Positions 8,971 to 17,455 of a stretch of 64,000 nucleotides of DNA are shown piece by piece. The notes beneath the pieces are model-generated. The model worked only from the letters and a program-made list of their open reading frames with translations, ran no database searches and was not told the origin of the DNA. A program made the position numbers and the translations under genes. Each line of letters begins with the position of its first letter. The first letter of the stretch is position 1. This DNA comes from Coleofasciculus sp937127375 (GTDB lineage Bacteria; Cyanobacteriota; Cyanobacteriia; Cyanobacteriales; Coleofasciculaceae): NCBI GenBank assembly GCA_040218875.1, contig JAVJQP010000008.1; one strand, 5' to 3'.

Positions 8971-9090
8971 GTGATTGAATCCAAAAAATCATCTTCATTC
9001 AAAGTGAATATCGAATTGAATAACAAAGAAGTCGAACAAGCCATTTTAAGACTGGAATATTTGGACACTATATATAATCTCGAATACTAG
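8971..9090 (+). CDS. Short chimeric ORF (39 aa), probably a gene remnant
   Basis: GTG start. The first half (SSSFKVNIELN) is the leader seen before the DUF4365 genes. The second half (EVEQAILRLEYL) closely matches EDVEQAILKLEDL in the 24074-24472 gene, also at DNA level ('gtcgaacaagccatttta'). It therefore looks like two module ends joined by recombination. It overlaps the end of the convergent FkbM gene by 23 bp. Expression is doubtful. Confidence 0.4.
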   Translation: MIESKKSSSFKVNIELNNKEVEQAILRLEYLDTIYNLEY

Positions 9091-10033
9091 CAACAATAGG
9101 TAACGAATCTAACCCTTGTTGCACCAGTTCAGGAAACTGAGAAAGACTTTCTAGAATAGTGTTAGCAAAATTATAATTAGTATCTGTGCCATATTGAAGA
9201 GTTAAATACTCTAGTAACTCCAAGGCATAATCTGAAAAATTCATAATGTCAGCGATGCAAGCTAACTTGAAAATTTGCTCAGGTGTTTTTAAAGGTATAC
9301 TGCTATCCTCTCCTATCAAATCCCGAAAGTAATATGCATCAGCCCAGAGTAATTGTCCAGGATGAACCGAGGATTGAATTGGTGATCTAGCCCGAATACG
9401 GTAAGCCTTAGAGAGATCAAACAAAGTAAAATCCTGTTTCCTCAAAAAAGTATCTACATCAGCAAACAGAGGTTGATTGAGATACAAGCTGGAAAACTCA
9501 ACTTCAACTTGAACCGCTAAAATACTACGTTCTAATATCCAACGCGCTCCCTCTAATACCTGAAATTCTGCACCTTGAACATCAATTTGCAGAAAATCAA
9601 TTTCATTGATTCCTTCCTTTTGACAAAAAGCATCTAACGTTGTTGTCTCAATTCCTATAGTAAAATCTAAGTTAACTAATTCTGGTAGCCCTGCAAACCT
9701 TGCTAAATAAGGTTCATTAGGAGGATATAGGGAACTACACATCGGATGTTGAGTGACATAGAGTGTAGATTCTCCTACAGAGTTTCCCAGTGCTAAAGGA
9801 ATGTGTTTTTCTGTCCAATTCACCTGTCGCGCTTCCAGATCAGCATTTGCTGCATCACAAGCATCCACATCAGCATCAAAGCCGTAAATAGTCAAGTGAG
9901 GCGCAAAAATACCCCATCCTTGACTCGCATAGTCATCATCAACTCCCACTTTCCGAGAGCCGATATTACATAGAGTTATATGAATCTGATCCAGATGACC
10001 ACTTTTCTTTAAGCTTGAAAGAAATACCGACAT
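9068..10033 (-). CDS. FkbM-family methyltransferase (321 aa)
   Basis: FkbM fold. The N-terminal SAM region shows ITLCNIGSRKVG and IYGFDADVDACDAAN. The family hallmark TTLDAFCQKEGINEIDFLQIDVQGAEFQVLEGA lies in the middle (LDxF...IDFLKIDVqGaE). FkbM enzymes O-methylate sugars or hydroxyl groups on glycans and polyketides. About 90 C-terminal residues (after RDLIG) are extra and helical. The ATG at 10033 is the start. The gene is co-directional with the TPR-FkbM and GT41 genes upstream (66 bp to the first), suggesting a minus-strand operon that builds and methylates a glycan. Confidence 0.85.
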   Translation of the reverse strand: MSVFLSSLKKSGHLDQIHITLCNIGSRKVGVDDDYASQGWGIFAPHLTIYGFDADVDACDAANADLEARQVNWTEKHIPLALGNSVGESTLYVTQHPMCSSLYPPNEPYLARFAGLPELVNLDFTIGIETTTLDAFCQKEGINEIDFLQIDVQGAEFQVLEGARWILERSILAVQVEVEFSSLYLNQPLFADVDTFLRKQDFTLFDLSKAYRIRARSPIQSSVHPGQLLWADAYYFRDLIGEDSSIPLKTPEQIFKLACIADIMNFSDYALELLEYLTLQYGTDTNYNFANTILESLSQFPELVQQGLDSLPIVASIRDYI

Positions 10034-10099
10034 TTAATCATCCTCTATTAGCACTTTATAAAAAAATATGATAATTTGGGGAACGCTAACGCTAACTAT

Positions 10100-11689
10100 T
10101 TACTTCAAAGTTTTCTTATCAACCATGGCAATTAGGTTTAGCATTCCGGCTAAATCTTCGGTCGATTCTATAGGAAGTAACTGCTCCAAGAAAGGTTTAT
10201 ACTGAAATAGCTGATACCCTCTATCTCTGAGAAAATTAGCCACAGCCACGTTAGCGCCTTGACTCCCCGCAATATTCTCATACATGATACAAGGTTGGAA
10301 TTCGGTTAAAATCCGGCTACTTCCCTCTAAAACCTTAAGCTCATGCCCTTCTGCATCAATTTTCAACAAATCAACCTGATTGATATCTTCTTCCTCAATC
10401 AAACTATCCAGCGTAAAGCAGCGCACCTCCTCAAACATTCCTGGCTGCATCCTTTCCCCCTCCCCCTCAACAATCTGATTCAGTTCATTCGCCCCTTGCA
10501 ACGCCAACCGAGCCGTACCCTGGTGATCACTCGCCGCACCTGCACAAACTTTCACCCAATCTAACTGATTAACTTTACAGGTTTCTTGCAAACAACGCAC
10601 ACACCCAGAAAACGGCTCAACCGCTAGCACACGCCCTTCTGCTCCTACCCTGAGCGCCGCACTAAACGTATAAACCCCCACATTCGCCCCCACATCAATA
10701 ACCGTCATCCCCGGTTTAATCCAACTCCGCCAAAACTCCATTTCCTTCTCAAACCAATCTCCCTCGGTAATCAGCACACTGGTAACAATACTGCGTAAAC
10801 TAGGCTCTACAGCTAACAAAAGCTGATTTTCAAAGGGAACATAACTAACGTGACTCTCTTGTGCCAACCGAGTCCAATACAACTCTAACCCCTGTGACGT
10901 TCCCTGGCTCAACTGAGTACCAATCCTGCGCCATACCCTAGCACTCTCCATCTGTCCTAAATCTCGATAAGCCAAATAGAGCGCTTGTAAAATATTACCC
11001 CGTTCTGGCTCCAGCTTTCTCGCCCGATGTAAATAAAACAATCCTTCCTGTTGATTATTCGTCAAACTGGAAATCCCCAGCTTTAAATTAACCGCAGCCG
11101 ATTCAGGATAAAGTTGAGCCGCTAAATGGAGAAATCGCAGTCCAGCAACATTGTAAAAAACCAGAACTGAATAACACAAAACCTCACTTAATAGCCGCAG
11201 GGATTGAGTATAACCATTCTCAGTTCCGAGAATTTCCGCCAGCTTTTCCCCGCGACTATCGATACAATGATTACCATGAGGCAAATAAACTATCCCTGAA
11301 TCAATGGACTCCTCAACATAAGCAGGCATTAAACATTGGATAAACGTAGAAAACGCCATCTGCATTCCCTGTCCCGTTTCTCCAGTCATCCCATAAACCA
11401 GAGCCAGATGAGCCGCACAAAGGGGATGTCCAGACAACTCCACTCCCCGATTCAACGCCTCAACCGCCATCTCAAAATACAGCAAACGCACCGAAGCATC
11501 CTGGCTTTGTTCCGCTTCAATCAACGCCACAACCGCAACATTATTCAACTCAACAGCCGATGTCGGCTCATCCCAATCCGTCTTTTCCAGACTAGCCGTT
11601 ACATAAAATAACGCGGCTGAATCCAGGGTCAGACCGATACGTTTAAGATAGTTCCAATAGGAATCAATCGGATGAAAAGAAGAGTCCAT
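10100..11689 (-). CDS. TPR-FkbM methyltransferase (529 aa)
   Basis: Residues 1-290 are helical repeats, including SAAVNLKLGISSLTNNQQEGLFYLHRARKLEPERGN. From about 325 a FkbM methyltransferase follows: motif I VIDVGANVGVYTF near 332, AVEPFSGCVRCL as the acidic loop, and the C-terminal hallmark LDSLIEEEDINQVDLLKIDAEGHELKVLEGS near 445. TPR-FkbM fusions are common in cyanobacterial clusters with GT41 transferases. The TPR part probably docks a protein or glycan substrate. The substrate is unknown. Confidence 0.85.
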   Translation of the reverse strand: MDSSFHPIDSYWNYLKRIGLTLDSAALFYVTASLEKTDWDEPTSAVELNNVAVVALIEAEQSQDASVRLLYFEMAVEALNRGVELSGHPLCAAHLALVYGMTGETGQGMQMAFSTFIQCLMPAYVEESIDSGIVYLPHGNHCIDSRGEKLAEILGTENGYTQSLRLLSEVLCYSVLVFYNVAGLRFLHLAAQLYPESAAVNLKLGISSLTNNQQEGLFYLHRARKLEPERGNILQALYLAYRDLGQMESARVWRRIGTQLSQGTSQGLELYWTRLAQESHVSYVPFENQLLLAVEPSLRSIVTSVLITEGDWFEKEMEFWRSWIKPGMTVIDVGANVGVYTFSAALRVGAEGRVLAVEPFSGCVRCLQETCKVNQLDWVKVCAGAASDHQGTARLALQGANELNQIVEGEGERMQPGMFEEVRCFTLDSLIEEEDINQVDLLKIDAEGHELKVLEGSSRILTEFQPCIMYENIAGSQGANVAVANFLRDRGYQLFQYKPFLEQLLPIESTEDLAGMLNLIAMVDKKTLK

Positions 11690-11710
11690 AAAAAGTTAAT
11701 TTATAGTACG

Positions 11711-11785
11711 TTTCCCTATATCCCATCGCCAAGGGGAGTCTACACCTAACTTTACCCCAATTTCAACATAATCTGCCGAATCCGG
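11711..11785 (-). pseudogene. Fragment of a GT41 glycosyltransferase C-terminus
   Basis: Read on the minus strand this gives ADYVEIGVKLGVDSPWRWDIG, matching VDYVEIAVRLGVDSAWRREIG near the C-terminus of the adjacent GT41 gene (12080-12150). DNA identity is high ('gagtctacaccta' and 'ttaccccaatttc' against the gene). Only about 25 codons remain, so another GT41 copy once stood here or a partial duplication occurred. Confidence 0.7.
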
Positions 11786-11819
11786 ACAGTGCGCCTGTTC
11801 TATACCCCTCAACCAAGAT

Positions 11820-11993
11820 GGTGCGATCGCAGGTTAAGACCATTTCCGTCAATTGTATTGGGCGCAAGGGTTTAAGCCGAGGGCGACCCGATCCAATGGA
11901 GTGGATTGGAGTTGTTCATTGATGCAGGCGGGTCGCCCCTACAAGGATCACCTGTTCCCTCCCCTTCAAGGGGAGGGTTAGGGAGGGGTCAGA
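11820..11993. repeat. Repeat block downstream of the GT41 gene (58-bp hairpin copy A1)
   Basis: Contains 'gtgcgatcgcaggttaagac', then the 58-bp hairpin element 11881-11938 (arms GGGCGACCCG / CGGGTCGCCC, inner CCAAT/ATTGG), then a C-type element ('ccctccccttcaaggggagg'). 11820-11955 matches 14219-14352, so the GT41 gene lies between direct repeats of about 135 bp. Confidence 0.85.
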
Positions 11994-14201
11994 TCAAGGT
12001 ATTATCTGCTGATAAAAAGCCTCCAAACCAGCCACACAAAGCCTATCCTCATAAAGATAGTCAAGTCGCTGTGCCATACGTTCCCCGATTTCCCGTCGCC
12101 AAGCCGAGTCTACACCCAACCTTACCGCAATTTCCACATAATCTACCTCATTCTCAGCAATTGTCTGTGTCACCCCCAGCATTTTCAGAAAGCTATACGA
12201 ATGACGACCCCGCATAAATTCCCCAGGACAGGTAACAATAGGTAGACAACAGGCGATCGCCTCTAACGTTGTATTCCCTCCAGACCAACAAAATGTATCC
12301 AGGTAAACATCGGAAAGTAAGTTGATCATTAAATAGTCTAGCCGTTCGGGAATAGCACGAAACACACAATACTCTTCACTCCTCAAACCTACTTTGGCAA
12401 AAGCCCGATTTAAGCGCGGCTTCAGTAAATCACCCCGCAGAAACAAAAACTGAGCCTGAGGAACCCGACGGGCAATTTCCGCCAAGATCCAATCATATTG
12501 AGGCAGATATTTAAACGGCGCTTGACAACACAAATAAATAACCGCATCCTCCCGAAGCTGAAAATCTGAACGGGACTTAACTCGTGGCGGAATATAGGGT
12601 TTAGGATAAGCCACGCCAATATTTGGCAAACGAATCAACCTCTCCGAATAATGATCTTGTGCTTTTTCCGGTTCCATTAACTCACTCGACAAAAAGTAAT
12701 CAATCGTCGGTAATCCTGTCGTAACCGGATGACCCCAAGCGACACACTGCACGGGGACTAATCGTAGACTCCCCATTTGCCTAATTTGCGGGTCCATCCC
12801 AATTTCTGGAAAGACGAGAATATGAAGTTGATCCCGAATGATTTGTTCACAAACGTTTTCGAGATTACCAGGACTATGGTAAAATACATCACTATAGTTT
12901 TGGAACTGTTGGGTAACCGCATCCGGCGTATTGCCCGTATAGTAACAATAGATCTCAAAGCGGGTGCGATCGCAATAACGCAACCAGCCTGTTAACCAAA
13001 GAGTTCCACTGTAAGCGTGAAGATAAGCGGAAACGTAACCAATCCGAATTTTATCATTTGCCCGAAGCGGTGGTATAGAGACAAGAACTACCCATTGCGG
13101 ATAGTTTGCTGCCATAATTTTATGGACTAATTCTCCATACTGAGATTGCAGTTCTCGATCATTTTGAGCTTGATAGGGCAAATAAAAGTTCGTCAGGCTA
13201 CCTATCCCTACCAGAGCATTCTTTTGATTTTCATAGGTTTCTAGAGAGGTTTCCTGAATTAATGCTTGTAGTCCTCTGATAAATTCTTGTCGATAGCCAG
13301 CCATTTCCGCTTGATTATCATAGATTATAGGTAAAAGCAAGTATTTCAGGATTTTAAACCTATAATTACTAGGAAATAATTCTGAAGCAATCTTCGCCCG
13401 GTTTCTTGCCTCTTGAATACGACCCATGGCGTGCAAATTCATGATTAACGAGAAATGCAGCTTACCTTCTTTTGGGTACAATTCAATTCCTTGAGTAAGA
13501 AAGCTAATCGCTGCATCAGTCAGCCGTAAATATCTCAAACATTCACTCAACCGCCAATACAGTTCTGCATCTCCAAGCCCAACTGCCAGAATTTTTTCAT
13601 AGCACTCCCTAGCCGCTTGCCATTTTCCCTGTTGAAATAACCCATCCCCCAATTCCTGCAAAAAAAATCTAGCATCTTTCTGACTCAAGCTTGCCAAATC
13701 ATAGGCAGGAATAGATTCAGCGTGAGCGTGGGAAATTGCCAACTGATTTTCACACTCCAAAACCAGTCTAGCTTGAATATGAGGCAAAAGAGCCTGCCAC
13801 TCACTACAACTCAGCTTGCCCGTGAGTACAATTTCCGCACCTTCAGTAACCTGGAAATCTTCTGCCATCAAAAGATGCATTGTCACACCAGACAAAAACA
13901 GTTCAGCATCAGCTTGAGCAATGGTACTTGTATCAATCAACAACGTGATATACCGACTCGCCAGATGAGTCGCACTCATCCTTACCACTTGTTGTAAATC
14001 ACGTTCTAAGAACTCCTCAGGTTGAGTCCAATCGGGAAAGAGAACGAAATTGATATCGTTGAGGTTAATCAATGGTGATTGCTGTCCTTGCGACCCTATC
14101 GACTTCCAGACTATCAACCGAGGCACTCTCTTTAACTTACCCACTTCTGTACCTAAAGCGATCATCTGACTTAAGCAAGGGTGCAAGCTGGGGTTGTCCA
14201 T
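11994..14201 (-). CDS. TPR / SPINDLY-type glycosyltransferase, GT41 (735 aa)
   Basis: TPR-like helices occupy the middle (LSQKDARFFLQELGDGLFQQGKWQAARECYEKIL, AGLGDAELYWRLSECLRYL). The catalytic half begins at IRIGYVSAYLHAYSGTLW and includes CQAPFKYLPQYDWI (phosphate-binding Lys) and DTFCWSGGNTTLEAIACCLPIVT, then CPGEFMRGRHSYSFLKMLG, a form typical of bacterial SPINDLY proteins. An in-frame ATG at 14264 would add 21 residues encoded entirely by repeat sequence, so ATG 14201 (MDNPSLHPCL) is preferred. Sugar donor and acceptor are unknown. It is co-directional with the two FkbM genes. Confidence 0.85.
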   Translation of the reverse strand: MDNPSLHPCLSQMIALGTEVGKLKRVPRLIVWKSIGSQGQQSPLINLNDINFVLFPDWTQPEEFLERDLQQVVRMSATHLASRYITLLIDTSTIAQADAELFLSGVTMHLLMAEDFQVTEGAEIVLTGKLSCSEWQALLPHIQARLVLECENQLAISHAHAESIPAYDLASLSQKDARFFLQELGDGLFQQGKWQAARECYEKILAVGLGDAELYWRLSECLRYLRLTDAAISFLTQGIELYPKEGKLHFSLIMNLHAMGRIQEARNRAKIASELFPSNYRFKILKYLLLPIIYDNQAEMAGYRQEFIRGLQALIQETSLETYENQKNALVGIGSLTNFYLPYQAQNDRELQSQYGELVHKIMAANYPQWVVLVSIPPLRANDKIRIGYVSAYLHAYSGTLWLTGWLRYCDRTRFEIYCYYTGNTPDAVTQQFQNYSDVFYHSPGNLENVCEQIIRDQLHILVFPEIGMDPQIRQMGSLRLVPVQCVAWGHPVTTGLPTIDYFLSSELMEPEKAQDHYSERLIRLPNIGVAYPKPYIPPRVKSRSDFQLREDAVIYLCCQAPFKYLPQYDWILAEIARRVPQAQFLFLRGDLLKPRLNRAFAKVGLRSEEYCVFRAIPERLDYLMINLLSDVYLDTFCWSGGNTTLEAIACCLPIVTCPGEFMRGRHSYSFLKMLGVTQTIAENEVDYVEIAVRLGVDSAWRREIGERMAQRLDYLYEDRLCVAGLEAFYQQIIP

Positions 14202-14462
14202 GCGCCAATGACAAACGGTGCGATCGCAGGTTGTTTCCATTTCCGTCAATTGTATTGGGCGCAAAGGTTTAAGCCGAGGGCGACCCGATCCAATTAAATG
14301 GATTGGAGTTGTTCATTGATGTAGGCGGGTCGCCCCTACAAGGATCGCTTGTTTCCTTCCGGTCAATTCAATCGTGCGATTCACGGTCAATCAGAGATTA
14401 GACCGTGAGGCTTCTCGCCGATAAAGCTAAAATATGAATTAACCATGACTTAGGGATGGACA
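14202..14462. repeat. Repeat block between GT41 and the HNH pair (hairpin copy A2)
   Basis: Holds 58-bp hairpin copy A2 (14278-14335), one 35-bp HIP1-type unit, and a 7-bp stem CACGGTC (14382-14388) / GACCGTG (14401-14407). Then comes an AT-rich leader 'gaattaaccatgacttaggg' that is repeated before the decayed HNH pair at 25360. The leader may carry the promoter of the following pair. Confidence 0.75.
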
Positions 14463-14858
14463 ATGGCTCCTGCTACTGATATTCACCAAAAAGCGATCGC
14501 GCTGATTGGACAGCTACCTCAGGACAAATTAATAGCAGTTGTGCAGCTATTGGAATTTTTAGCGCAGCCGCCTCAGTCGAGTACAGTTAGTCCCCAGGAA
14601 GCCCAATTGCTTGAGGTGATAGAGAGCCATATCTCTGAAGAGGAACAAGTACATCTAAACACATTACGCGATCGCTGTGAATGGGGTGAACTGAGCGAAG
14701 CGGAATATCAGGAACTTATTGGTTACGAAGACTTGCTAGAGGAGAAGCGAGTAAAACGATTAGAAGCCCTGATCCAACTCGCGCAGATTAGGAATATTGA
14801 CCTAATCCGCTTAAACCAACAAATTCAGTTGACATCCCAACCTTCCCATGCCATCTGA
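14463..14858 (+). CDS. Small helical protein upstream of HNH endonuclease (131 aa, unknown)
   Basis: Entirely helical and charged, starting MAPATDIHQKAIALIGQLPQDKL. The pattern AVVQLLEFLAQPP is common in cyanobacterial small proteins encoded before toxins or nucleases, where they may act as antitoxin-like partners. Here ELSEAEYQELIGYEDLLEEKRVKRLEALIQLAQ continues into the next gene. It overlaps the HNH start by 11 bp, so expression is coupled. No catalytic motif is seen. A frameshifted copy lies at 25389-25806. Confidence 0.7.
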   Translation: MAPATDIHQKAIALIGQLPQDKLIAVVQLLEFLAQPPQSSTVSPQEAQLLEVIESHISEEEQVHLNTLRDRCEWGELSEAEYQELIGYEDLLEEKRVKRLEALIQLAQIRNIDLIRLNQQIQLTSQPSHAI

Positions 14859-15282
14859 CTATGAACGAATCCCCACAGCACTGAGACAGGAAATCGCTCA
14901 ACGGGCGAAGCATCGATGCGAATACTGCCGTTGCCCAGATGAATTCTCTCCTGATAGCTTTACCGTTGATCATATTAAGCCTCGGCAACTAGGCGGAGCA
15001 ACCACTACTGAAAATCTAGCCTGGGCGTGTTTCGGCTGTAATGGTCGTAAATACACCCGCACTGTTTATCCTGACCCACAGACTGGACAAGAGATTGCCC
15101 TATTCAATCCTCGTCAGCAGAATTGGACAGAGCATTTTGATTGGAGTGAAGATTTAACTCAACTACTCGGTCCAACCCCCTGCGGTCGTGCAACCATCGC
15201 AGCACTTGCACTCAACCGTCCGGGAGTCGTAAATCTTCGACGTCTACTTATCTTAGCCGGACTGCATCCACCGAATCAGTGA
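14848..15282 (+). CDS. HNH endonuclease (144 aa)
   Basis: Complete HNH/treble-clef module. C24-EY-C27 and C61-FG-C64 bind the structural zinc. D41-H42 (TVDHIKPRQLGG), N56 (ENLAWAC) and N65-GRK form the beta-beta-alpha metal site. HNH proteins of this size nick or cut DNA and are often phage-, toxin- or restriction-related, and orphan copies are numerous in cyanobacteria. The start ATG overlaps the preceding gene. The decayed copy at 25796 has lost the whole HNH core by internal deletion. Confidence 0.88.
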   Translation: MPSDYERIPTALRQEIAQRAKHRCEYCRCPDEFSPDSFTVDHIKPRQLGGATTTENLAWACFGCNGRKYTRTVYPDPQTGQEIALFNPRQQNWTEHFDWSEDLTQLLGPTPCGRATIAALALNRPGVVNLRRLLILAGLHPPNQ

Positions 15283-16318
15283 ACAGAAAGAATCCAAAAG
15301 CTTACTATGTAATTATTCATTGATGAGGTGCATCTCGCCCCTAGCAGGATCGCCTGTTTCCTTCCGGTCAATTCAATCGTGCGATCGCCTCCGGCACTGC
15401 GCTCCGCGCAATCGCAGCCTTATTCCCAGCAAGCGCCAATCTTGTTCCCTCCCCTTGAAGGGGAGGGTTAGGAAGAGGTCAGATCAAGGTATTGCTTTGT
15501 TGATTAAGTAAAGGGCGACCCGATGCAATTGAAGGGATTGGAGTTATTCATTGATGCAAGCGGGTCGCCCCTACAAGGATCGCTTGTTTCCTTCCGGTCA
15601 ATTCAATCGTGCGATCGCCTGTTCGGTTCCAGTTAATTCAATCGTGCGATCGCTCCTGTTTCCTATTCCCATCAATTTTATCGGGCGCACGTCAATAGCC
15701 CCTACCCCCGGACGACAAACAGTGCGATCGCCTTTTCCCTTCCGGTCAATTCCATGGTGCGATTGCCTCCCTTCTGCGCTCCGCGCGATCGCAGCCTGGT
15801 TCCCAGCAAGCGCCAATTTTGTTCCCTCCCCTTCGAGGGTCCGGTTAGGGAGGGGTCGCGTCAAAGTATTGGTATTGTTGATTTAGTATTGGGCGACCCG
15901 ATCGAATTGAATGGATTGGGGTTGTTCATTGATGCAGGCGGGTCGCCCCTACAAGGATCGCCTGTTTCCTTCCGGTCAATTCAATCATGCGATCGCCTGT
16001 TGTGTTTGAGTCAATTGAACCGTGCGATCGCAGGTTAAGACCATTTCCGTCAATTGTATTGGGTGCAAGGGTTTGAGCCAAGGGCGACCCGATCCAATTA
16101 AATGGATTGGAGTTGTTAAGTAATGCAGGCGGGTCGCCCCTACAGGGATCGCTTGTTCTATTCCGGTCAATTCAATCATGCGATCGCCTGTTCGGTTCCG
16201 GTCAATTCCATCATGCGATCGCCTGTTCGGTTCGGGTCAATTCCATGGTGCGATCGCTTTCTTTTCCCCAACTCCGGTAAGATAGACAGCTAAACTCGTA
16301 GACTATCCCCATTTCTCA
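15283..16318. repeat. Repeat-only block: hairpins A3-A5, HIP1 ladders, C and D elements
   Basis: No gene is supported in this 1 kb. It contains 58-bp hairpins at 15513-15570, 15891-15948 and 16082-16139, plus a partial one near 15316-15345. HIP1 sites at exact 35-bp steps occur at 15611/15646 and 16180/16215/16250. C elements ('ccctccccttgaaggggagg' type) lie near 15440 and 15820, and a D element ('atcgggcgcacgtcaatagc') near 15680. Reading frames through it are repetitive translations of these elements. Confidence 0.85.
16281..16307 (+). promoter_or_regulatory. Conserved leader hairpin of the Rpn-like gene family
   Basis: An imperfect palindrome with outer arms GATAG / CTATC stands 12 bp before the ATG, following 'caactccggtaa'. 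The same leader precedes the two other family members (19741-19767 and 22196-22222), where the inner arms CTAC / GTAG are also intact. It could be an operator or a hairpin in the mRNA leader. Confidence 0.45.
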
Positions 16319-17455
16319 ATGACTCGATTCCCCCACGACCAATTTGCCAAAGACTACCTCGACCAACTTTTATCTCCCATCGGAACCGTTGAGACAAGTC
16401 GAGATATTGCCGGGGAAGTACGAGAGGTTGATGTTTACTTCACCCCCACCTCTATCTCAAATGACTACCTCCTCTCTCTGGGACTTTTAGGACGCTTCGC
16501 CACAACCTCCGCCGTATTTGAACCCTTTCGCAACGCCGTTACCCCCAGTCAAATTCGCAGCTGTCTTTCTAAACTGTTTGACCTATATGCTGAATTGGAA
16601 CGACGCGCCAGACGGGACTCTGCTTCCCTGAACCCCAGTGAACTCCCCCGACTATGGATACTTACCCCCACAGCTTCAACCCGATTACTAGCAGGATTCG
16701 GAGCCGTAAGCAACGAACAAAACTGGTTAAGTGGACTTTATTTTTTGCCAGAGTATCTCAAAACCGCCCTAGTTGTGATTCATCAACTTCCTCGCACCCC
16801 AGAAACTCTGTGGCTGAGACTTCTAGGAAAAGGCACAGTCCAACAGCAAGCCATTCAGGAAATCACCGCATTACCCGAAAACAGCCAAATGCGGCAGTCT
16901 ACGCTAGAGTTATTGTATGACTTGCAAGCCAACTTACAAGCCAACCAAAACCAAAAATTAGACACAGAGGAGAGGGCGTTAATTATGGCATTAGCACCCC
17001 TATATCGGCAACAACTGGATGCAGCTCGACAACAAGCCAAGGAACAAGGGCTGCAACAAGGCATACAACAAGGCATACAACAAGGCATACAACAAGGCAT
17101 ACAACAAGGACAACGCCTGATTATTGAAAATCTTCTCCAGACTCGTCTGGGGCAGTTGACTCCCACCCTCGCGGCTTTAATTACTCCTTTATCGGCATTA
17201 CCTCCTCAACAATTAACCCCATTTCTCCTGCAACTCTCTCAACTGGAAAACAGTGAATCAGGGATTCAACAAGCACAGCATTTCATTGTCGAAAATTTGC
17301 TGAAAATTCGATTTGGAGAATTGGACGCTCAACTTACTGCACGGGTCACTTCTTTATTAGCATTACCCCCCCAACAGTTAAGCCAACTCCTCTCGCAACT
17401 GTCTCAGCTATCCCGTGAGCAACTCCTAGGGAGATTCCCCCAAGCCAGTCCTTAA
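16319..17455 (+). CDS. Rpn/DUF4351-like putative nuclease, intact copy (378 aa)
   Basis: A cyanobacterial family related to Rpn/PD-(D/E)XK proteins. The N-terminus TRFPHDQFAKDYLDQLLSP, then EVREVDVYFTPTS (acidic core near 38), PSELPRLWILTPTAS and RTPETLWLRLLGKG are its hallmarks. Four GIQQ repeats (near 242-261) form a helical linker. Two DUF4351-like segments follow (ENLLQTRLGQLTPTL, ENLLKIRFGELDAQL), each with a Leu/Gln-rich helix. Automated pipelines often call such proteins flagellar assembly protein H because of the GIQQ stretch; nothing flagellar is present. Function is unknown. It is the only intact one of four copies in this region. Confidence 0.75.
   Translation: MTRFPHDQFAKDYLDQLLSPIGTVETSRDIAGEVREVDVYFTPTSISNDYLLSLGLLGRFATTSAVFEPFRNAVTPSQIRSCLSKLFDLYAELERRARRDSASLNPSELPRLWILTPTASTRLLAGFGAVSNEQNWLSGLYFLPEYLKTALVVIHQLPRTPETLWLRLLGKGTVQQQAIQEITALPENSQMRQSTLELLYDLQANLQANQNQKLDTEERALIMALAPLYRQQLDAARQQAKEQGLQQGIQQGIQQGIQQGIQQGQRLIIENLLQTRLGQLTPTLAALITPLSALPPQQLTPFLLQLSQLENSESGIQQAQHFIVENLLKIRFGELDAQLTARVTSLLALPPQQLSQLLSQLSQLSREQLLGRFPQASP

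Noticed and set aside
11906..12217. 103-residue plus-strand ORF
   Set aside because: Starts in the hairpin repeat and runs antisense through the 3' end of the GT41 gene.
15551..16038. Overlapping ORFs rich in RSLFPSGQFNRAIA-type sequence
   Set aside because: Translations of the 35-bp HIP1 ladder and hairpin repeats; the same peptides recur wherever the repeats occur.
16319..17455. Flagellar assembly protein H
   Set aside because: Such labels arise from GIQQ low-complexity stretches; there is no flagellar context and the N-terminus belongs to the Rpn-like family.
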